50,105 bases of DNA, taken from assembly GCA_017441205.1 (NCBI GenBank), contig JAFRYG010000219.1, positions 1-50,105 on the forward strand, given 5' to 3'. The stretch comes from Pseudomonadota bacterium (GTDB lineage Bacteria; Myxococcota_A; Bradymonadia; UBA4248). Below the pieces are notes generated by a model, which was not told the DNA's origin, ran no database searches, and was given only the letters and a program-made list of their open reading frames with translations. Position numbers and translations under genes: made by a program. Shown here one piece after another: positions 1-8,517 of this stretch (positions within the stretch are counted from its first letter, which is position 1; each line of letters begins with the position of its first letter).

Positions 1-386
1 GAACATTGCATATCCATGCTGCTTAAACATAGCCTGAATTGAATGCGCGATGAGACATTCTCCGGAACGTCTGAACAAAATATTAATCGCAGTTTTCGGA
101 GCAACCGGCGCTTATTCTGTCAATCACAGAGGATGATGGCGTTTTCTTGGAAAATGGACCGGGGAATGATTTTAATGAAACAGAGGATTGCAAATGGCGT
201 CATTTGGGAATAGGTCATGTTTTGTTGTTGTTTGCTGTTTCATGTTAAAATGCACGCCGTATTGGCAACAGCCAATAGTGCGTGCACCCGGGCGTATTGG
301 TGCGATTTATCGCCCAATAGCCCGGGCAGCAGAAAAGCAGAAAGTGTATTCGGTTTATTCAAATCGTTAATATTCAGGTGAACGTA
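1..386. other. Non-coding leader region with two palindromes
   Basis: No convincing gene was found. Short open frames here have no ribosome binding site and run through palindromes. The stretch holds two adjacent copies of the dispersed hairpin element (253-288 and 286-326) just upstream of the large gene that follows. The upstream gene lies outside the window. Confidence 0.6.
253..326. repeat. Two copies of dispersed palindromic element
   Basis: Copy one is CGTATTGGC-AACA-GCCAATAG at 258-278 inside a GCAC/GTGC outer arm. Copy two starts CGTATTGG at 293 and ends CCAATAG at 320, inside a CCCGGGC/GCCCGGG outer arm, with one bulge. Both keep the signature CGTAT...ATAG, the reverse complement of CTAT...ATACG, while the inner stems differ. 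Confidence 0.8.
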
Positions 387-3300
387 ATGATTGAGACAAT
401 CAAGGCAGGCTTCAGTTTTGGCAATCAGCAGCTTTTTGAAGCGGACAGACCCCTTGCAAATATCGTTTTGAAAACGGATGAACAGATGCCGCTGGATGTC
501 AGTTCTCTGGCGATGAAATCGAGGGGGAGATTTGTTCCCGGCATGCATGAGCTGATTCTGACGGACAGGGCTGTGAAGATCGAGGTCAGGCCGGAGACTG
601 AGTTTGAAATTGAATTATACTGCGCGGATAATCCGAAGAAGCTTTTGAGTGCTGAAAAGGTGAATCTGAAGCTCACAAAACCTGTTCGCATCATCAATAT
701 TCTGACGACGCTGGACGAACTCAGCACGCTGATAGCTCCGACTATCAGGAAAGATAAGAATAACAAGGATAATACTGATGAAGTTCGCGACGAGAATGAA
801 GAGTCATTTTCGGAACGGATTAAAAAGAGCGAGTTTTTCACAAAAGCCGGCGATTTTATCGGCAAGAAAGCGGACGTTATCCGTAAAACGGAAAGTTTTA
901 AGAAGGCCGGCGATTTTTGGGAAAAGAATGCTTCCCCCTACATCGATAAAATAGCGGATTCGAAGGGGTGGAAGAAGATCGTCGAGACGGCTGAAAAAAC
1001 GAGTGAAAAAGCCATCGAAATGAGCCCTGTTGCGCTGGAAAAGTCGAGGGAATTTCTCAACAGGGTTCTCGAATTCGGCGAAGAAAAGATGGACAGCGTC
1101 ATCGATGGTTTCAGCGTTTCGGAAATTGAAATCGTTGCTCAGCCGAAGCGCGATACAAAGCGCCTTTCGCTGTTTATTACTGGTGAAATCGTCGTCAGTG
1201 AAAAGCGCCGCATTCCGATGGAACATTTGGAACTTCCGGGGATTTTGCTTACGCGTTTTGATGCTGAACTGCAGAATCTTCTGGCCCAGTTTTGTGTGAC
1301 ATCGGAGCAGGGCTCGAGTCTTTCGAAGACTTTTTTAGGAATGCTCGAACATCTGGATGGCGCATTTTTGCTGGATTTTGAATTTACGCCATTCGCATTT
1401 GCGCTGCTTGGGCGCGCGGGGAGATTCTGCTCGTTCGGCATCGATGCCAACCGAAAGAGCCATGCCAAGATCAGGGTTCAGGCGGACCGGAATTCGGATG
1501 AAATATCGATTCACTTCAAGGCGGTGATCGAGAATCACGAAGAAGAAACGGTGACGGCCAGTATTGATCTGACGACCCGGGACGATCAGCTGATTGCCTG
1601 CGGAGAAAAGCTTGCGCTTCATGAATGGACGCTTTCGCTGATCGGCGAGGGGGATGATATCCATGGACATATCGAGATAGAAGAGGGGTCGCGGATTTTC
1701 CCGAATGCGGTCGAAGTTGTTGCGCATGAACCGCGCCTCAAATCGGATCTGCGCATGCCCTTGAAGATGTCTTCGGTACCTCTGAAAGGCCGAATGGATT
1801 TTGGTGTCAGGGCAGAAAATACGACGTTATATGTACAGACGCTCGATCTGGAAATGACCGGCAATGTCGCCTGGGATAAGTCTGTTCCACTGGATTTTGA
1901 CAAGCTTCATTCTGAGTTTTCGAAGTGTGATGGTGAATTTGACTTAAAGATCACGAAGGAATCGGGAGGATTGATAGCGACCGATTTGACGGCAGATCTC
2001 GATTTTGGTGTTCATTCCGTGATTCCGGTTCAGTCCATTCCGGAATTTAAACTGCTGGACAGGGAGTGCAGGACGGAACTGGCAGGACAGATGAAAGCCA
2101 GACTGCACGGCGAAGTTCAGACACACCGGATGTCGGCGCTTTCGTTGGATCTCGGAAAGAGTAAGTGTGAGCTGTCGCTTTCGGATGGGCGGATACAACG
2201 CGATAAATATGCGGTGATGATCGATACACCGCTCGTGATTGGGTGCGATCTGCGAAAAATTTCTCTGGATTCGGACGGGCTTGGTGAAAGCATTCTCGGA
2301 CTGTCGTGGGCCAGTGAGAAATCTCCCATCCTGTGTGTGGAGCAGGAACAACATCCTGTTTTCAGGCATTATTCCGGTGCCGGACACATCACGGTGAACA
2401 TTTCTGAGCAGGGAATGGTTCTGTTTTCGGAAGGAGAGGGATTCTACGATGAGAATTTCCTCAACTTTGTCCTGTATCCGCAGTTTGGGAAGAGCAAGGC
2501 CGTCGAGATTTTTTCCTATCGGCCGCTTTTGGAGAATCTGGAGCATCTGGCCCATGTGATTGGCAGGACGCCGGATTCATTTTTGGTAAAAGCCGCGCAG
2601 CGCGTCAGGCAATGGGTGGAGAGATGTGCATCCAAAGGCATTCCCATCGATTCCAATCATGCCTCTTCGATGGCCTGGCTCGCCAGGATAGTTTCGGCAT
2701 TCCTGTTCGAGGGGGATGAACATGTTCCGGAGATTGAAACGATTCTCAGGAATGCAGTACAGGCAAAAGGTCTGGACAGATTCAGGGTTGAGGCGCTGAT
2801 AGAAGAGGCATTTCCCGGATACGATCTCAGCCAGCTCGGGCAGATCCTCAAAATAGCCGACAGAATTTTCAAAGGCGTGATTTTTGATGAACCGGAAGTG
2901 ACGCATAGTGAATCCCGCTATGATGAATATGCACACCATTTCAGGATTCTGCCGTCGGCAAACCAGCTGTTTGATCTGGATACGGTGAGCAAGGACGATT
3001 TCAAGAAGTATTACAAGTACGGCGGTCCCTGTCTGATCGATACGCCAGCCACGCGCGCCCGAATTATCAAGTATTCTGCGGGCTATACCGTAGCCCAGCT
3101 TTCTTGGATTCTGGAAAAGCACGGTGAATTGTTTACCGAAACTCAGAGGCTGAAACTCGAACGTCTGATCGCCATTAAAAAGCGCATTCTCAAGCAGGAA
3201 CCGAGCGAAGGTTCATTTGTCGTTCAGGATTTCAACATCGATTACTTCCTGCAGTCGATACTGGATGCCGAAGAGGAAACACTGCCGCATATTTCGGACA

Positions 3301-5228
3301 TTTCAGAGTGTCTGGATGATTTTACAGAGCGGTGTGTATCGGATGATATCGTCGAATGTTTTGCAAGCTGGGTGACGCCAGAAGATATCGGACGCCTTCT
3401 GAGTGCGGGAATTGCCAGCCGGATTCAGGGACAGCTGGTTCAGCTCAATCAGGTCAGGCTTCTGGAATACCTCGTCAAACGCGGGAAGACGTTTGCTCTG
3501 GCGACGTTTTATGAAGCATGCGCCGGAAGCGACCGTATCCTCGTCAGCTATTTCGTCAATCTCCTCAACCTGGATCTGAGTCTGCTCAAGGAACCGATGG
3601 ATACCGTCCGGGTACTTTCGGACTTGCTGGGCATGGAGATGCCGGTCAGGGCAGAGTATATGCCGGGAGGATGCCATTCTGCGGATTCCTATTTTGAACG
3701 GTTGTATACAATTGCACACGAAATCAACACATCGACGACGGAGTATATTGCGGCCAAACTGCGCATGCGTTCTGATCGCATTGCGACGGATGAATTCATC
3801 CAGGAAGAAACGCCCAAACGACCGCCTTATCAGCCGAAATTCCCGGATGAGGACGAACTGGCTGAGTTGTCGCGTGCCATTGAAAAGGCCGATAATGCAT
3901 CTCAACAGCTGATTTCTGATGTGGAAAATGGCCGGGAGTGTGATGGTCAGATTTTGAGCAAACTGGCCAGAAATTACGATTATGCGTATCGGCTGGCGTC
4001 TTCTGTTCTTCAAAAGTATCCGGATGCATTCCAGAAACCGGTATTTAAAAAATTCTATGCCAGGACTTACGAAGCACTTCTCATTCAGACGCTCGATCAG
4101 AATCTCGTCGATGATGTCGATCAGGTGCGCCACTGGTTTGCAGTCCGCAGCGGTATCGCGATAGATGAGATTGCCGGACTTTCCCGCACAAAACGCCGGC
4201 TGGCTGTCATCGATGTCATGTATTACCGGGAATCTGACAGAGAGGTGCGCCGACGCGATCCGCTGACCTGGATCGACATTCGTCCCGGTGAGGGACAGAT
4301 CGATTTGACGATATTGTTCACGCCCGGCGTAATTACGGACGGGCGCAGCGGACATGAGCTGGGAACGGCTTTTGAACACCTGAAACGGACGCGCGGCGTG
4401 CAAATCGTTCGTTCCGATACGGGCAATGTGAAGTCTCTGGCATTTAATGCCAGAATCATCGAGGAGGATATCCGGAAAATCAAGACGCCTTACATGCTGC
4501 TCGGGTACAGTCAGGGATGCGCCAATGTCATGCGGGCCGAATCGAATCTTTATGCATCGACGCCCGAGGACAGGGCTTGTCTCGACAGAATGGTGGCACG
4601 CCACTTTATCTTTTCGGCGCTCAATGGATCCCTGCATGCCAACTGTGGCGGGGAAATCTATCGAAGGTCTTTGATTTCCGGTGAAAAATGCCTCAAATCC
4701 ATTTCGGCTGTTTCGTCTGTGGCACTCGGAAACATGATGTTCCGTGTTCTGCGCAATATCATGGATTCACCGCTGTACACCATGTCGCTCAACAGCGTCG
4801 AAAGCCTTTCGTACAATGGCCTGATGGAGCTTTCTCTCGATGCACAGTACAAACCGAGCGTCGTGAGCACTGAGCTGCAGGGCGTGATCGAAGAATTCAT
4901 CCCGGAAATCCTGGATTATATGTACTATCATTACCTGGCTCAGGCCGGTAAGGGCGTCTGTCTGGAAAACGATTCGCAGGTCGGGACGAAATGTGCCCAT
5001 GCATATCACGTTTACAACCGCAATGATTCTGTGGATCTGCTTCGTGAAGAGGCCGTTCCGACGTGTACGCTCAAGATACATCACTGGGCTCCGATTTATC
5101 AGGAGGTCGCTTTCGTGGAAACGCCGCAGGATGCTGAAAACGCAGTATTCAGGTTCCCCAAGGATATTCATGTCATGCCTGCAGTTGAGGCTCTGATCCT
5201 TTTTGGAATTGTGCCGCTTAAACATTGA
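387..5228 (+). CDS. Giant protein with C-terminal alpha/beta-hydrolase-like domain
   Basis: A 1613-residue protein of unknown function. I chose ATG 387 over GTG 378 because AGGTG sits six bases upstream of the ATG. There is no signal peptide or clear membrane segment, so it is probably cytoplasmic. Residues about 130-240 are a charged, lysine- and glutamate-rich helical stretch with repeated AGDF motifs. The middle (about 250-1250) shows no domain I recognise; much of 250-800 reads as beta-rich and later parts as helical. The last 300 residues contain ILFTPGV and then LLGYSQGCANV, a GxSxG nucleophile elbow with Ser1375, as in alpha/beta hydrolases and lipases. The hydrolase call rests on this elbow and the preceding strand; I did not place the acid and histidine with certainty. 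Two palindromic elements follow the stop. It could be an effector-like or lipid-acting enzyme, but that is a guess. Confidence 0.85.
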   Translation: MIETIKAGFSFGNQQLFEADRPLANIVLKTDEQMPLDVSSLAMKSRGRFVPGMHELILTDRAVKIEVRPETEFEIELYCADNPKKLLSAEKVNLKLTKPVRIINILTTLDELSTLIAPTIRKDKNNKDNTDEVRDENEESFSERIKKSEFFTKAGDFIGKKADVIRKTESFKKAGDFWEKNASPYIDKIADSKGWKKIVETAEKTSEKAIEMSPVALEKSREFLNRVLEFGEEKMDSVIDGFSVSEIEIVAQPKRDTKRLSLFITGEIVVSEKRRIPMEHLELPGILLTRFDAELQNLLAQFCVTSEQGSSLSKTFLGMLEHLDGAFLLDFEFTPFAFALLGRAGRFCSFGIDANRKSHAKIRVQADRNSDEISIHFKAVIENHEEETVTASIDLTTRDDQLIACGEKLALHEWTLSLIGEGDDIHGHIEIEEGSRIFPNAVEVVAHEPRLKSDLRMPLKMSSVPLKGRMDFGVRAENTTLYVQTLDLEMTGNVAWDKSVPLDFDKLHSEFSKCDGEFDLKITKESGGLIATDLTADLDFGVHSVIPVQSIPEFKLLDRECRTELAGQMKARLHGEVQTHRMSALSLDLGKSKCELSLSDGRIQRDKYAVMIDTPLVIGCDLRKISLDSDGLGESILGLSWASEKSPILCVEQEQHPVFRHYSGAGHITVNISEQGMVLFSEGEGFYDENFLNFVLYPQFGKSKAVEIFSYRPLLENLEHLAHVIGRTPDSFLVKAAQRVRQWVERCASKGIPIDSNHASSMAWLARIVSAFLFEGDEHVPEIETILRNAVQAKGLDRFRVEALIEEAFPGYDLSQLGQILKIADRIFKGVIFDEPEVTHSESRYDEYAHHFRILPSANQLFDLDTVSKDDFKKYYKYGGPCLIDTPATRARIIKYSAGYTVAQLSWILEKHGELFTETQRLKLERLIAIKKRILKQEPSEGSFVVQDFNIDYFLQSILDAEEETLPHISDISECLDDFTERCVSDDIVECFASWVTPEDIGRLLSAGIASRIQGQLVQLNQVRLLEYLVKRGKTFALATFYEACAGSDRILVSYFVNLLNLDLSLLKEPMDTVRVLSDLLGMEMPVRAEYMPGGCHSADSYFERLYTIAHEINTSTTEYIAAKLRMRSDRIATDEFIQEETPKRPPYQPKFPDEDELAELSRAIEKADNASQQLISDVENGRECDGQILSKLARNYDYAYRLASSVLQKYPDAFQKPVFKKFYARTYEALLIQTLDQNLVDDVDQVRHWFAVRSGIAIDEIAGLSRTKRRLAVIDVMYYRESDREVRRRDPLTWIDIRPGEGQIDLTILFTPGVITDGRSGHELGTAFEHLKRTRGVQIVRSDTGNVKSLAFNARIIEEDIRKIKTPYMLLGYSQGCANVMRAESNLYASTPEDRACLDRMVARHFIFSALNGSLHANCGGEIYRRSLISGEKCLKSISAVSSVALGNMMFRVLRNIMDSPLYTMSLNSVESLSYNGLMELSLDAQYKPSVVSTELQGVIEEFIPEILDYMYYHYLAQAGKGVCLENDSQVGTKCAHAYHVYNRNDSVDLLREEAVPTCTLKIHHWAPIYQEVAFVETPQDAENAVFRFPKDIHVMPAVEALILFGIVPLKH

Positions 5229-5235
5229 CGCCGTG

Positions 5236-5300
5236 GGCCGGGCTATGGCTTTGCCATACGCCCAGGCTGTCCGGGCTATGGCTTTGCCATACGCCCAGAC
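5236..5300. repeat. Tandem pair of dispersed palindromic elements
   Basis: Two near-identical hairpins, CTATGGC-TTT-GCCATACG at 5243-5260 and again at 5276-5293, each flanked by GGG/CCC arms. They lie directly after the large gene and may also slow or end transcription, but no T-run follows. Confidence 0.8.
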
Positions 5301-5309
5301 ACAATTTTG

Positions 5310-5339
5310 TTGTGAGTACCGAACGATACTTAATATAAA
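5310..5339 (+). promoter_or_regulatory. Possible promoter for the 5388 gene
   Basis: TTGTGA at 5310-5315 and TATAAA at 5334-5339 are separated by 18 bases, about 50 bases upstream of the next start codon. This fits a weak sigma-70-type promoter by eye only. Confidence 0.3.
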
Positions 5340-5387
5340 ATAGATGCGCAGGTATTTGAATAAACAGTTTATGGGGAGAGACATACG

Positions 5388-5741
5388 ATGAGCAGCAAAG
5401 ACGAAAAACTGAATCAGCTTCGAACCGTGGCACTGGAAAAAGAGCTGCGCAAACCTAAAAAAGAGGACATCATCAATGATGCCATGATGATGGAAGTCGA
5501 TGCGAAGGCCGATGAGCTTGCGCACTCCGACAAACCTGGCAAAACGAGTTCTGAAGTCAGAAAATATCGCCGAAAAGTGCTGGTATTCCTGTTATTCTTG
5601 CTCGCCGGGCTGGGAACTGCCGGATATTTGGTGTATTACAATGTCTTTGTTTGTCGTACGCACTGCTGTGACGGAACGTGTTCTCCCAGTACCGGACCGG
5701 GAACTTGCTCATATCATGGCGGAGTTTGTCAGGGTAAATGA
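5388..5741 (+). CDS. Small membrane protein with six-cysteine tail
   Basis: A 117-residue protein I do not recognise. Residues 1-63 are charged and helical, 64-84 form one membrane segment, and the short tail carries six cysteines (89, 93, 94, 98, 107, 114). With the basic KYRRK before the membrane segment, the positive-inside rule puts the N-terminus in the cytoplasm and the cysteine tail in the periplasm. The start has a GGGGAGAG ribosome binding site. Its stop overlaps the next start (ATGA), so the two proteins are probably made together; the tail may act with the peptidase-like domain of the partner. Confidence 0.75.
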   Translation: MSSKDEKLNQLRTVALEKELRKPKKEDIINDAMMMEVDAKADELAHSDKPGKTSSEVRKYRRKVLVFLLFLLAGLGTAGYLVYYNVFVCRTHCCDGTCSPSTGPGTCSYHGGVCQGK

Positions 5742-8023
5742 AGATCTGGTTCATTACATTAGCAATTTATGCAGCCATCGTTTTGGGAATTTCATGGATT
5801 CCTCTGGTCGGGGCATACGATTATGAAGCTGCTCTGAGCGTGGCCCTCATTGGATTGATAGCAGTTCCCTGTCTGGCACCCCGACGGCCTCGCCAAAGCA
5901 TGCTGAGTCTGGCCAAAACCTTGGGTTCTGCGCTTTGTTACTGGATAACAGCCAATCTGATGACGCTGGCAGTGGCCGGAATTCGTTCTGAATTGTGCGA
6001 TTTTGTACAGGGACTGGAGTACCAGCTCCTGATTTCATTGCCCGCAGTTTTGCTCGCTGCTCTGGTTTGGGGATGGATCTCCAGAATATGTCGTTTCAGA
6101 TTTGTCCATGTGATCGTGTATTTGCTGGCGTTGGCTGCAGATTTCGGCATTGCTTTGTATGCCCTGTACCATTGGCCGCCCCTCGTCGCATTCGGACAGT
6201 TCTTCGGCTTTTTTGCAGGATCCATTTATGACGAAGCGATTCAGGTGATTCCGACGCTCATTTATTGGCGCCTGGGAACTGCAGTGCTCTGTGCATGTTT
6301 GTTATTTGCCCAGACCCCCGGAGCCGGAGTTGCACGAAAATTTGCCCTGCCCGTACTGGGTATTTGCTGTGCTCTGGGATACCACATTTGGCTCGCCGAA
6401 ACGGAAGTCATTACGCCGATGGGCCGCAGCAGTCTTGCTCAGACACTCTGGCAGACCGTTCAGCCGGAAGACGGTTCATTTCGGGTGCATTATGTTCCCA
6501 AATCGAAATCCAGACGCGCACTGAATGAAGAGAATTACCGTGTGTTGTCTGAGTTTTCCCGGGATTATCGCATGCTGGAATCGTTTTTCCGGACGCGTCC
6601 GGCAGAAAACATCGATATCTGGCTCTATCCGACGCGGGAACTCAAGGGGAAGTTCATCGGTGCAAAGAATACGAGCTTTGCCCGCGTCTGGAAAAATGAA
6701 ATACATCTGGTCGAGACGTCGCCGGATTCGACGCTGGCGCGCCATGAAATGGCGCATTTATTTGCAGGCGCATTCGGTCACAGACCGCTGAGACTTGCCG
6801 GAGGCTGGCATATTCCTGCGCTCGGATGGATAGAAGGCCTGGCAATGGCTGCGGAATGGCCTGTTCAGACGTATAATCTGCATGTCTGGAGTGCGGCAAT
6901 TCTGGACAATCCTTCGATGGTTTCCGATATCGGACCGCATGAACTGCTCTACGGTTTTTGGGGGCTTCCGTCGCGCATTGCCTATACGCTCGCCGGATCC
7001 TGGGTGCGCTGGCTGATCGATCATTACGGTATTGAAAAGATCAAACTGCTGTCCCGCGAAATGCCCGGGGCTTTTGAGGATATCATCGGTATTTCATTTA
7101 CAGATGCATTCGATGCCTGGAAGCACGATTTGCGCACAAAATATCGCAATCCGACGGCATCTAAGCTTGCTCCGGTGGTTTATTCATCCACTTCTATCTG
7201 GAACAGGCATTGTGCGCGTCAGCAGGCAGCTCTGAATGCTGCATGGTATCAGTGCCTTGAGGATGAGTACTGTGAATTGTCGAATCTGTCTCCATCCCTG
7301 AGTCGATGCGACAGTTCTGATGATCGTGCATCGGAACCTACCATTCAGGACCTTGAAAAAATATATCAATATTATGTGCTCAGAGGTCCGTTGGATGAAG
7401 AACAGATTGTTCCTCTGGCGATACAGTTATTGGCCGAATCTCATATTAATATATTTCAGCCATCCATAGAACAGATCTGGCGCAGCATGACTCCAGTCCG
7501 CCTGGATAATACTCAATTGTCCTCATTTGATACATATTCAGCCAGCGATTTGCGAACTATCATGTTTGATATTTATGATCAGATCGATAAGACGGTTCTC
7601 CCGGAAGCTGCACGGGTGCTCTGGCTGGAGCGTCAGGCCGATATGATGTGGCATGCTCAATTTTATGCTGTGGCCGAGGTGATGTTCGATGCCCTGGGAC
7701 GGCGGCCTTTGCCGGAATCCATGCAGCGCAGAATTGAGATTAAGCATCAGGCAGCAAAATATCCTCAAAGCCCGGTTTCACAGGCTGTCCGGATCTGGAT
7801 GAATTCCGGCGATGCAGTGGAACATGCACGCATCGCGGAGCGTTTCCCGAATGCACCGGTCATTGTCTATCTTGATTTCATTCGTGCCATTCATCAGCGC
7901 GATTATGAACAGGCCCACCGGGCACTTGTTCGCATCTTTATGACGGTCGCCGAACAGGATCCGGCAACACGCCTGGGGGTTCGGCAGTGGCGGGAATTGA
8001 TGCGTCTGCTTCCGTACATTTAG
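5738..8023 (+). CDS. Membrane-anchored HExxH metallopeptidase-like protein
   Basis: A 761-residue protein. The first 225 or so residues form several hydrophobic segments (about five to seven), followed by a soluble region. That region contains ARHEMAHLF with H336, E337 and H340, and WIEGLA with E366, 25 residues on. HExxH plus a Glu about 25 residues later is the gluzincin zinc site, as in Peptidase_MA-like families. Residues after about 450 are helical and look like TPR-type repeats. The likely role is proteolysis at the outer face of the inner membrane, substrate unknown. It overlaps the upstream small cysteine-rich membrane protein by four bases. The metal site is seen directly; activity is inferred. 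Confidence 0.8.
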   Translation: MKIWFITLAIYAAIVLGISWIPLVGAYDYEAALSVALIGLIAVPCLAPRRPRQSMLSLAKTLGSALCYWITANLMTLAVAGIRSELCDFVQGLEYQLLISLPAVLLAALVWGWISRICRFRFVHVIVYLLALAADFGIALYALYHWPPLVAFGQFFGFFAGSIYDEAIQVIPTLIYWRLGTAVLCACLLFAQTPGAGVARKFALPVLGICCALGYHIWLAETEVITPMGRSSLAQTLWQTVQPEDGSFRVHYVPKSKSRRALNEENYRVLSEFSRDYRMLESFFRTRPAENIDIWLYPTRELKGKFIGAKNTSFARVWKNEIHLVETSPDSTLARHEMAHLFAGAFGHRPLRLAGGWHIPALGWIEGLAMAAEWPVQTYNLHVWSAAILDNPSMVSDIGPHELLYGFWGLPSRIAYTLAGSWVRWLIDHYGIEKIKLLSREMPGAFEDIIGISFTDAFDAWKHDLRTKYRNPTASKLAPVVYSSTSIWNRHCARQQAALNAAWYQCLEDEYCELSNLSPSLSRCDSSDDRASEPTIQDLEKIYQYYVLRGPLDEEQIVPLAIQLLAESHINIFQPSIEQIWRSMTPVRLDNTQLSSFDTYSASDLRTIMFDIYDQIDKTVLPEAARVLWLERQADMMWHAQFYAVAEVMFDALGRRPLPESMQRRIEIKHQAAKYPQSPVSQAVRIWMNSGDAVEHARIAERFPNAPVIVYLDFIRAIHQRDYEQAHRALVRIFMTVAEQDPATRLGVRQWRELMRLLPYI

Positions 8024-8056
8024 ATTTTATATTATGTATTAATCCTATAATAATCT

Positions 8057-8084
8057 GTACAGACGTGTTGCGACACGTCTGTAC
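8057..8084. terminator. Hairpin between convergent genes
   Basis: A perfect 12-bp inverted repeat, GTACAGACGTGT with a TGCG loop and its complement, lies between the forward peptidase-like gene and the reverse Fur-family gene. The position suggests a shared terminator, though there is no strong T-run on either side. Confidence 0.55.
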
Positions 8085-8097
8085 TAACCACTAACCA

Positions 8098-8517
8098 CTA
8101 TTTTCGGCATTTCGCACAAAGACCGACGATGATCAGTTGTTTGTGGTGCACTTCGAAATCTTCAGGAACATCGACGTGCTGCATCCTGGTGTGATTCAGA
8201 CACATCATCATACCGCATTTTTCGCACAACAGATGGGGATGACCACCGGGACACTGATTATCTGTCTCATCGTGCGCACAAAATCGCCAGATGCCGTCTG
8301 TTCCCTGAACCTGATGGACGATACCGGCTTCGGTTAACGAAGCAAGAATGCGATAAAGTGTTACGCGATCTAGCCTGAATTCCGTAACGGATTGGAGGAT
8401 TTCCAGATGTGAGAGCGGACGTGCTTCTTGTTCCAGCAGGGACAGAATGCGTATTCTGTGTGGTGTTGCACGAAGATTCGCCCGTCTCAGGCGATTTTTG
8501 AGCCGTTCGTCCATCAT
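8098..8517 (-). CDS. Fur-family metal-dependent repressor
   Basis: A 139-residue protein, normal for the Fur/Zur/PerR family. The N-terminal half is a winged helix with the family pattern RATPHRIRILSLL and VTLYRILASLTEAGIV. The C-terminal half has the metal-binding signature GGHPHLLCEKC and a final CAKC, giving the two CxxC pairs of the structural zinc site. It would bind DNA in response to a metal or peroxide; which one cannot be told from sequence alone. The start codon overlaps the nadE stop by one base (TAATG), so it is co-transcribed with nadE. The linkage is unusual, and no Fur-box-like operator was identified. Confidence 0.93.
   Translation of the reverse strand: MMDERLKNRLRRANLRATPHRIRILSLLEQEARPLSHLEILQSVTEFRLDRVTLYRILASLTEAGIVHQVQGTDGIWRFCAHDETDNQCPGGHPHLLCEKCGMMMCLNHTRMQHVDVPEDFEVHHKQLIIVGLCAKCRK

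Noticed and set aside
240..548. Reverse 102-codon frame and forward 188-370 frame
   Set aside because: Both run through palindromic elements, lack ribosome sites and, for the reverse one, overlap the start of the giant gene.
3303..4637. 444-codon reverse frame inside the giant forward gene
   Set aside because: Shadow of the real frame; it has no recognisable motif and lies fully within the hydrolase-like coding region.
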